Below are positions 1 through 4,439 of a DNA stretch of 5,613 bases, piece after piece (the first letter of the stretch is position 1; the number at the start of each line of letters is the position of its first letter). A program made the translations under genes and the position numbers. This DNA comes from Caulobacter sp. B11 (lineage in GTDB: Bacteria > Pseudomonadota > Alphaproteobacteria > Caulobacterales > Caulobacteraceae), in contig NZ_PEGG01000109.1 in assembly GCF_002737765.1 (NCBI RefSeq), forward strand, positions 1-5,613, in the 5' to 3' direction. Under the pieces are notes generated by a model. It saw nothing but the letters and a program-made list of their open reading frames with translations, did no database searches and was not told the origin of the DNA.

Positions 1-213
1 CCGGTCGGAGTAGCCGAGCAGGCCCTTGGTATAGCCGTTCAGGCCCGGCCAGGCGGGCATCACCACCCAATAGCCGATCGCGAACAGGATGCAGGCGTAC
101 CAGGTCCACAGCCACCAGCGGGGCAGCGGATTGTCGAGTTCCTTGATGCCGTCCCATTCGTGACCCGTGGTCTCGATGCCGGAGATCTGGTCGGTTTCGC
201 GCTTGTCGGACAT
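1..213 (-). CDS. ccoP: cbb3-type cytochrome c oxidase subunit III, CcoP/FixP (partial, N-terminal 71 residues)
   Basis: The visible part is the N-terminal membrane anchor of the diheme cytochrome c subunit that passes electrons from c-type cytochromes or the bc1 complex to CcoO and CcoN. Residues 18-31 (GHEWDGIKELDNPL) and the following PRWW are the typical start of the FixP/CcoP N-terminal domain. One membrane span lies at about residues 33-52. The two CxxCH heme sites of the family lie further along the protein and are cut off by the left edge. The ATG at 213-211 is preceded by GGGGAGGA at good spacing. The stop codon of ccoQ overlaps it by one base (TGATG), so translation of the two is probably coupled. 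It is the fourth gene of the ccoNOQP operon. Identity is confident; completeness cannot be judged. Confidence 0.95.
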   Translation of the reverse strand, partial: MSDKRETDQISGIETTGHEWDGIKELDNPLPRWWLWTWYACILFAIGYWVVMPAWPGLNGYTKGLLGYSDR

Positions 214-371
214 CAGAGGTCCTCCCCATGATCCAGCGGCATACGCGCGGCATTATCGAATTCGGCCTTCTTGGAAGGCCACATGGCGTAGGCCACGCCG
301 GCCAGGAAGATCAGGCCGAAATAGATCAGCCCTCCCTGCTGAGCGAAGCGGGCGACGGTTTCATAGGTCAT
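213..371 (-). CDS. ccoQ: cbb3-type cytochrome c oxidase subunit IV, CcoQ/FixQ
   Basis: This is a 52-residue single-span protein beginning MTYETVARFAQQGGLIYFGL. The span is about residues 15-31 and ends in AMWPSKK, a positive cytoplasmic flank and the usual CcoQ pattern (short N-terminus, one helix, then a W-P-x-x-K-like turn and a polar tail). CcoQ is a non-catalytic subunit; in other bacteria it is reported to help stability or assembly of the oxidase, particularly the attachment of CcoP. It starts 5 bases after the ccoO stop. Its ribosome binding site (AGAGGTGAG) overlaps the last codons of ccoO, and its TGA overlaps the ccoP ATG. Size, position between ccoO and ccoP, and sequence all agree. 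A second ATG at 364-362 lies out of frame and is not used here. Confidence 0.93.
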   Translation of the reverse strand: MTYETVARFAQQGGLIYFGLIFLAGVAYAMWPSKKAEFDNAARMPLDHGEDL

Positions 372-376
372 GTCGC

Positions 377-1120
377 TCACCTCTTATTGGCGGCGGAGTC
401 GGGCTGGTACGACTTGAAGTCGACCAGGGTGCCGAGCATTTGCAGGTAGGCGATCAGCGCGTCCATTTCGGTGATGCGCTCGGGATCGCCGTCGAAGTCA
501 CGGTTCACGACTCGGTCGTCATAGCGCTTGCGCAAGGCGGAGGCGTCGGTCGAGAACGGATCGGCCTGGGCCTGGAGATCCTTGTTGGCGTTGGCGATCT
601 GGTCATCCGTATACGGAACGCCAACCGTCCTCTGCGCCCGCAGCTTGTCGACCATGTCGTGGTAGTCGAGGTCCTTGTTGGCCAGGAACTTGTAGGGAGG
701 CATCACCGATTCCGGCACCAGCGAGCGCGGATCGACCAGGTGATCCTTGTGCCAGGCGTCGGAGTACTTGCCGCCGACCCGGGCCAGGTCGGGACCGGTG
801 CGCTTGGACCCCCACTGGAACGGGTGGTCGTACATGCTCTCGGCGGCCAGGCTGTAGTGGCCATAGCGTTCGACCTCGTCGCGCAGCGGACGGATCATCT
901 GCGAGTGGCACAGATAGCAGCCTTCGCGGACATAGATGTCCCGGCCGGCCAGTTCGAGCGGCGTATAGGGCCGCATGCCCTGGACCTTTTCGATCGTGCT
1001 CTGCAGCCAGAACAGCGGAGCGATTTCGACCAGGCCGCCGATCGAGACGACCACGAGGATGCCGATGACGAGCAGGATGGAGTTCCGCTCGAACTTTGCG
1101 TGTTGTTTCCAGAGTGACAT
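377..1120 (-). CDS. ccoO: cbb3-type cytochrome c oxidase subunit II, CcoO/FixO (monoheme cytochrome c)
   Basis: CcoO is the membrane-anchored monoheme cytochrome c subunit of the cbb3 oxidase; it takes electrons from CcoP and delivers them to CcoN on the periplasmic side. The protein is 247 residues, a normal length. One N-terminal membrane span lies at about residues 14-38, followed by the periplasmic cytochrome domain. Heme c is bound by C68-Y-L-C71-H72 in [14 protein letters not shown], a highly characteristic CcoO stretch. The likely distal ligand is M140 in SVMPPY. The segment around 99-125 ([20 protein letters not shown]) is also a family signature. The ATG at 1120-1118 has AGGAG seven bases upstream, overlapping the ccoN stop codon TAG. 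The gap to ccoN is 9 bases, and ccoQ follows after 5 bases. No damage is visible. Confidence 0.97.
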   Translation of the reverse strand: MSLWKQHAKFERNSILLVIGILVVVSIGGLVEIAPLFWLQSTIEKVQGMRPYTPLELAGRDIYVREGCYLCHSQMIRPLRDEVERYGHYSLAAESMYDHPFQWGSKRTGPDLARVGGKYSDAWHKDHLVDPRSLVPESVMPPYKFLANKDLDYHDMVDKLRAQRTVGVPYTDDQIANANKDLQAQADPFSTDASALRKRYDDRVVNRDFDGDPERITEMDALIAYLQMLGTLVDFKSYQPDSAANKR

Positions 1121-1129
1121 CTATGGCTC

Positions 1130-2776
1130 CTAGGCGGTCGCGAGGGCGGGAGCCGCCGCCGCGGCGACGGAGTCCGACGCGTTAGGCATCCGGACGGTGC
1201 GCCAGAGATTGACGATCATGATCAGGGCGCCGGAGAGGTACATCAGGCCGCCAACGGCGCGGATGATGTTCTCGACGTGCTTGGCTGAGACGGTCTCGAT
1301 GAAGCTCCAGGCCAGGAACCCCTGCGGCGTGTATTCGCGCCACATCAGGCCTTCCATGATGCCCGACACCCACATCGCGGCGATGTAGAGCAGGATGCCC
1401 GTCGTCGCGATCCAGAAGTGCCATTCGACCAGCTTGTTGGAATACAGGCCCGGCTTCTTCCACAACCACGGGACCATGCAGTAGACGGCGCCGAAGCTGA
1501 TGAAGCCGACCCAGCCCAGGGCCCCGGAGTGCACGTGGCCGATGGTCCAGTCGGTGTAGTGGCTCAGCGCGTTGACGGCGCGGATCGACATCACCGGGCC
1601 TTCGAAGGTGCTCATGCCGTAGAAGGCGATCGAGACGACCATCATCCGCACGACCGGGTCGGTGCGCAGCTTGTCCCAGGCCCCCGACAGGGTCATCAGG
1701 CCGTTGATCATGCCGCCCCACGAGGGCATCCACAGCATGATCGAGAAGGTCATGCCCAAGGTCTGGGCCCACTGCGGCAGGGCCGTGTAGTGCAGGTGGT
1801 GCGGGCCGGCCCAGATGTAGATGAAGATCAGGGCCCAGAAGTGCACGATCGACAGGCGGTAGCTGTAGACCGGCCGCTCGACCCGCTTGGGGACGAAATA
1901 GTACATCATGGCCAGGAAGCCGGCGGTCAGGAAGAAGCCGACGGCGTTGTGGCCGTACCACCACTGGGTCAGGGCGTCCTGGACGCCGGAGAAGACGCCG
2001 TAGGACTTGTGGTTCAGCGGGCTGACCGGCACGCCGGCGTTATTGACCAAGTGCAGCAGGGCGATGGTGACGATGAAGGCCAGGTAGAACCAGTTGGCCA
2101 CATAGATATGCGGCTCCTTGCGCTTCCAGATCGTGCCGAGGAAGACCAGCAGATAGGTGACCCAGACGATGGTCAGCCAGATGTCGACGTACCATTCGGG
2201 CTCGGCATATTCCTTGCCCTGGGTCGACCCCAGCAGATAGCCGGTGGCGGCCAGAACGATGAACAGCTGGTAGCCCCAGAACACGAACCACGGGGCGATG
2301 CCGCCGGCCAGCTTGGCGCGGCAGGTGCGCTGGACGACCCAGAACGACGTGGCGATCAAGGCGTTGCCGCCGAAGGCGAAGATCACAGCCGAGGTGTGCA
2401 GCGGCCGCAGGCGGCCAAAGTTCAGCCAACCCAGTTCCGGGAAGTAGAAGATCCGCGGCCACGACAGTTGCAGGGCGATCACGACCCCGACCAGCAGGCC
2501 GGCGGCGCACCAGAACATGGTGGCGATCACGCCGGCCTTGATCACGCCGTCGCTATAGCGGTCGGGCGAGTCAGTCAGGGACCCGCTGGATAGGCCGGCG
2601 ATCAGGCTGAAGGCCGAGACCAGGGCGGCGGCGAACACCGTCAGGGCCTGGAAGCGGAAAATGGGATCTTGGGTGAGACCCGCGCCCATGATGGCGAGGA
2701 AAGCCCCCAATACGGAGAAAACCAACAGAATGTCGGCTCCCTTGGGCGGGCCGGCGGCGGCGGGTATTGCGGACAT
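1130..2776 (-). CDS. ccoN: cbb3-type cytochrome c oxidase subunit I, CcoN/FixN (catalytic subunit)
   Basis: CcoN is the catalytic heme-copper subunit that reduces O2 to water at a heme b3-CuB centre and pumps protons across the inner membrane; the cbb3 class has high oxygen affinity. From the ATG at 2776-2774 it is 548 residues. Low-spin heme b ligands are H127 (RPLHTSAV) and H416. CuB ligands are H276 (WYGHNAVG) and H326-H327 (AGPHHLHY). Heme b3 is bound by H414 (TIGHVHSG). Y320 lies six residues before H326, where the cross-linked active-site tyrosine of C-family oxidases sits. Spacing between these residues matches Pseudomonas stutzeri CcoN. The extra 70 or so N-terminal residues with added hydrophobic segments are usual in alphaproteobacteria; the Ala-rich tail is variable. 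The open frame continues 43 codons upstream to 2905, but it crosses the FixK-type box. GGGAG at 2786-2782 supports the chosen start. This is the first gene of ccoNOQP. Confidence 0.98.
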   Translation of the reverse strand: MSAIPAAAGPPKGADILLVFSVLGAFLAIMGAGLTQDPIFRFQALTVFAAALVSAFSLIAGLSSGSLTDSPDRYSDGVIKAGVIATMFWCAAGLLVGVVIALQLSWPRIFYFPELGWLNFGRLRPLHTSAVIFAFGGNALIATSFWVVQRTCRAKLAGGIAPWFVFWGYQLFIVLAATGYLLGSTQGKEYAEPEWYVDIWLTIVWVTYLLVFLGTIWKRKEPHIYVANWFYLAFIVTIALLHLVNNAGVPVSPLNHKSYGVFSGVQDALTQWWYGHNAVGFFLTAGFLAMMYYFVPKRVERPVYSYRLSIVHFWALIFIYIWAGPHHLHYTALPQWAQTLGMTFSIMLWMPSWGGMINGLMTLSGAWDKLRTDPVVRMMVVSIAFYGMSTFEGPVMSIRAVNALSHYTDWTIGHVHSGALGWVGFISFGAVYCMVPWLWKKPGLYSNKLVEWHFWIATTGILLYIAAMWVSGIMEGLMWREYTPQGFLAWSFIETVSAKHVENIIRAVGGLMYLSGALIMIVNLWRTVRMPNASDSVAAAAAPALATA

Positions 2777-2781
2777 AAGAG

Positions 2782-2786
2782 CTCCC
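2782..2786 (-). promoter_or_regulatory. Ribosome binding site that fixes the ccoN start
   Basis: Read on the minus strand, GGGAG ends five bases before the ATG at 2776. The alternative in-frame ATG at 2812 lacks such a site and would lie very near or before any transcript start directed by the FixK-type box, so the shorter protein is preferred. Confidence 0.7.
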
Positions 2787-2820
2787 AGCGGTATGCGCCG
2801 GCAGAGTCTCATTCCCGCCC

Positions 2821-2850
2821 AAAAGACGCCTTGATCTGTATCAAGGCGTC
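2821..2850 (-). terminator. Possible intrinsic terminator formed by the palindrome around the FixK-type box
   Basis: Read on the minus strand, the 11-bp perfect stem (2850-2840 with 2835-2825, four-base loop) is followed directly by TTTT (2824-2821). A leftward transcript from the regulator gene at 3138-3590 has no obvious terminator before this point, so the hairpin could stop it before ccoN. The stem is moderately GC-rich and the T run is short, so strength is uncertain. The primary reading of this palindrome is an operator; terminator action is an inference. Confidence 0.35.
2831..2844. promoter_or_regulatory. FNR/FixK-type operator (perfect TTGAT-N4-ATCAA) shared by ccoN and the divergent small gene
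   Basis: TTGAT (2831-2835), CTGT, ATCAA (2840-2844) is an exact match to the binding consensus of FNR/FixK-family activators. It sits inside a longer perfect palindrome with 11-bp arms (2825-2835 and 2840-2850). Its centre (2837.5) is about 61 bases from the ccoN ATG and 58 bases from the ATG at 2896. Placed at -41.5, the usual position for class II activation, it would put transcript starts near 2796 on the minus strand and 2879 on the plus strand, each about 17-20 bases before the gene. In Caulobacter and rhizobia, FixK under FixLJ control activates cco/fixNOQP at low oxygen. The site is seen; the protein that binds it is inferred from the family. No convincing -10 boxes were found by eye. 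Confidence 0.92.
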
Positions 2851-2895
2851 GCCTCGCGGAAACGCGCAGGCTGAGGATCTGGATGGAGATCAAAG

Positions 2896-3141
2896 ATGGC
2901 CACACCCGCTTCTCTTGCTTCGGTGCGCGCCTTGCTCGGCGTCGGCGCCCTCGCCGCGTGGACCCAGGCCCTGATCACGTCGTGGCCACGCCTGACGGCG
3001 TTCGGGCCGATCTGCGGCGAATCGAGCGGCATCCTGGGATTCGTCGGCCATTGCCCGGCCTGCTATGTCGGCGCGGCCCTGACCCTGGGCCTGATGCTGA
3101 CCTATGCGCGCCGTCCCGAGGTCCAGAGCGCGCGGGCCTAG
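2896..3141 (+). CDS. Small two-span membrane protein with a CxxC motif, divergent from ccoN; function unknown
   Basis: This 81-residue protein is not one I can name. A first hydrophobic helix lies at about residues 8-29 and a second at about 55-70. They are joined by a loop with C40 (FGPICGES) and H52-C53-P-A-C56 ([12 protein letters not shown]). The tail is short and basic. The C-x-x-C at the mouth of the second helix could bind a metal or undergo disulfide exchange, but this is inference. It is not CcoS, CcoH or CcoG by sequence. The ATG at 2896 has GGAG (2885-2888) seven bases upstream. It shares the promoter region and the central FixK-type box with ccoN, which suggests induction at low oxygen. 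Its TAG overlaps the stop codon of the convergent regulator gene. Third codon positions are strongly G/C, supporting a real gene. Confidence 0.8.
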   Translation: MATPASLASVRALLGVGALAAWTQALITSWPRLTAFGPICGESSGILGFVGHCPACYVGAALTLGLMLTYARRPEVQSARA

Positions 3142-3590
3142 GAGTCTTTCGGGGTCTTCAGAAGCCCCTCGATCAACTTATCCATGTTGGCGGCGTTAGC
3201 CACGGCCGCCAACCGCAGCTCTTCGCGGTCCAGGATCTCCGAAGTGATCAAGACCCCGCCGCCCTCGGTCCGCTCGGCAAAGCCCAGAGCGGTCAGCTTG
3301 AGCACATGACGCCGGGTGGTCTCGACCGGGATGCCTAGGGAGCGGGCCAGGGCCGAGACGCTGATCGGCCGCCTCGCCTCGGTCGGGACGGGCTCGGCAA
3401 AGTCCCTCGGATGGTGAGCGGCCGCGTTGCGAAACTGCTGACTGCTGGCCCGCACCGCCGCCATGAACACCAAGCCCATGACCATGTCACCGTCAAACAG
3501 GTCGGTGGTCAAACGCACCAGACGCAGGGCGTAGTCCACCCCGAGCCCCAGGTGGTGTCGCTGAACGAGTAGGGTTCGATTGCGCTTCAT
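3138..3590 (-). CDS. Short winged-helix transcriptional regulator, unnamed family (paralogue of the divergent gene at 3880)
   Basis: From the ATG at 3590-3588 this is a 150-residue protein. An N-terminal helical part includes LFDGDMVMGLVFMAAV (31-46). A winged helix-turn-helix spans about 73-117: RRPISVSALARSLGIP, then ETTRRHVLKL as the probable recognition helix, then a wing ending GGGVLIT. A C-terminal helical segment follows (about 118-150). The same order, with close matches, occurs in the divergent gene at 3880-4317, so both are probably DNA-binding regulators of one small family. Targets and any ligand are unknown. The start is uncertain: the frame is open to 3722 (TTG), and ATGs at 3674 and 3662 would give 178 or 174 residues. 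Part of that upstream stretch has coding-like third positions, but the paralogue's length favours 3590. Shine-Dalgarno support is weak for all of them. It ends tail to tail with the small membrane protein gene. Confidence 0.82.
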   Translation of the reverse strand: MKRNRTLLVQRHHLGLGVDYALRLVRLTTDLFDGDMVMGLVFMAAVRASSQQFRNAAAHHPRDFAEPVPTEARRPISVSALARSLGIPVETTRRHVLKLTALGFAERTEGGGVLITSEILDREELRLAAVANAANMDKLIEGLLKTPKDS

Positions 3591-3879
3591 AGGTCCCGGA
3601 TTGATGGCGCCCGCCAGCACGGGATAGGGCGTGCGGATCGCCGCGACGTCGCATGAAGACATGCAGGATCGCATAAAGCTCTGCAAATCGTAGACGCCCC
3701 CATGCGGCCATCGAGCGCGCAAAGGACGCTTTGCGCCAAATCAAGGCGGTCGAAGGCGCGATCTGCTCAAATTGGGTAACTGACTGTTGCCACCGGTTTC
3801 CTAGCGTGGGAGCGCAAATCCGTGATCACAATTGAAACGAACACGCAAGTTTCCGCCCTGTTCGCCGCCCGAGGAACTA
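3591..3879. other. Divergent intergenic region between the two paralogous regulators
   Basis: This is a 289-bp space with no convincing gene, although the leftward regulator may start as far upstream as 3674. It holds an imperfect FixK-like box (3731-3744) and, nearer the rightward gene, the 8-bp palindrome GTGATCAC (3822-3829) joined to CAATTG, which could be part of an operator. No clear sigma-70 promoter was identified by eye on either strand. A TTG at 3832 opens the rightward frame early but lacks support as a start. Confidence 0.5.
3731..3744. promoter_or_regulatory. Imperfect FixK/FNR-like box between the divergent regulators
   Basis: TTGCG (3731-3735), CCAA, ATCAA (3740-3744) keeps the core TTG-N8-CAA and eight of the ten consensus bases. 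It is flanked by GACGCT before and GGCG after, nearly the same flanks as the perfect box in front of ccoN (GACGCC and GGCG). At -41.5 it would give a start near 3779 for the rightward gene, with TCAAAT near the -10 position, or near 3696 for the leftward gene. It may therefore place one or both regulators under the same low-oxygen activator. This is a pattern match only, and one weak half-site leaves real doubt. Confidence 0.5.
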
Positions 3880-4317
3880 ATGAACGACTTCACCAAGTCC
3901 AGAGCCGCTGAACGGGCGTCAGCGAGCTTCGTCCTGGCTTGGGCCGAGGCTGCGCGGTTGTTTGACGACGTCGATCTGATCGATCTTTTCATTTTCACCA
4001 CCACGCTGATGAGCAATGTCGGCGCCGTGCGCATGGATGAATTCCAGGGTTTCGAGGTCGCCCCACCTGACGAACGCCGCCGCCCCGTCGGCGTGGCCCA
4101 GGTCGCGAGTTCCCTGGACATGCCCTATGAAACCGTTCGCCGCCGCATGGTGCGACTGGCGGCCAGCAAGTACTTCGAACGGGTGTCGCACGATGGCTAC
4201 ATCGTGTCGCATTCCGCGATGATGCGGCCTGAAATGCAGGCTATCCTCATAAAGCGCCATGTCGCCCTGCAACGGTTTCTGCGGGAACTCAACCAGGCTG
4301 GCGTCGTCGAAGACTGA
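3880..4317 (+). CDS. Short winged-helix transcriptional regulator, unnamed family (paralogue of the gene at 3138)
   Basis: This is a 145-residue protein starting MNDFTKSRAAERA. The ATG at 3880 is preceded by GAGGA at good spacing; the frame is open 16 codons further up, but only to a TTG. An acidic-hydrophobic helix (27-45, LFDDVDLIDLFIFTTTLMS) is followed by a linker and a winged helix-turn-helix: RRRPVGVAQVASSLDMP (67-82), YETVRRRMVRL (83-93) as the probable recognition helix, and a wing around 100-109 (ERVSHDGYIVS). A basic, helical C-terminus follows. It aligns along its length with the divergent regulator: both share LFD, RRP, SL-x-x-P-x-ET-x-RR and a hydrophobic wing end. No ligand-binding or phospho-acceptor domain is recognisable. 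Function is unnamed; transcriptional control of nearby or low-oxygen genes is inference from position. A 122-bp gap separates it from the chemoreceptor gene downstream. Confidence 0.88.
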   Translation: MNDFTKSRAAERASASFVLAWAEAARLFDDVDLIDLFIFTTTLMSNVGAVRMDEFQGFEVAPPDERRRPVGVAQVASSLDMPYETVRRRMVRLAASKYFERVSHDGYIVSHSAMMRPEMQAILIKRHVALQRFLRELNQAGVVED

Positions 4318-4439
4318 GCGACCCGTCGCCTCGCGCCTTTCGCCAGTGGCCCCATTCTGGGTATGGACCGCTCGAAAAACGGATCTTTCTTCATACCCCC
4401 ACCCCAGGATCGGGAAACTTGTACTCGGGGGAACGACTG
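4318..4439 (+). other. Gap before the chemoreceptor gene, with an inverted repeat
   Basis: This 122-bp non-coding stretch has a 7-bp inverted repeat, GGGTATG (4359-4365) and CATACCC (4392-4398), separated by 26 bases, with a small CCG/CGG pairing inside. It could be a weak terminator for the regulator or an operator for the chemoreceptor gene, but no T run follows it. A good ribosome binding site (GGGGGAA) precedes the ATG at 4440. No convincing promoter consensus was found; a sigma-54 reading at TGGCCC fails at the -12 GC. Confidence 0.3.

Noticed and set aside
167..1117. Plus-strand open frame (316 codons) opposite ccoO and ccoQ
   Set aside because: It covers two certain minus-strand genes and their junctions, has no ribosome binding site of note, and its translation looks like an antisense shadow.
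1418..2593. Long plus-strand open frame (391 codons) opposite ccoN
   Set aside because: It is the complement of an unmistakable CcoN. The translation is rich in D, Q, G, H and V with no domain, as expected when a GC-rich gene is read in a shadow frame.
2777..2905. N-terminal extension of CcoN by 43 residues
   Set aside because: The extension crosses the FixK-type box and the likely promoter, and its residues are Arg-rich and unlike CcoN. GGGAG is correctly placed before the ATG at 2776.
3151..3168. GGGG...CCCC hairpin just after the small membrane gene, as a terminator
   Set aside because: The stem has a bulge and a three-base loop and is not followed by a T run on either strand. It also lies in the coding end of the regulator, so it may be chance.
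2883..3338. Alternative plus-strand frame starting at ATG 2883
   Set aside because: It overlaps the 2896 gene in another frame and runs into the regulator gene. The 2896 frame has better third-position bias, a ribosome binding site and a plausible membrane protein.
4347..4362. Sigma-54 promoter at TGGCCC before the chemoreceptor
   Set aside because: The expected GC at the -12 position, ten bases after the GG, is GG instead, so the key element is missing.
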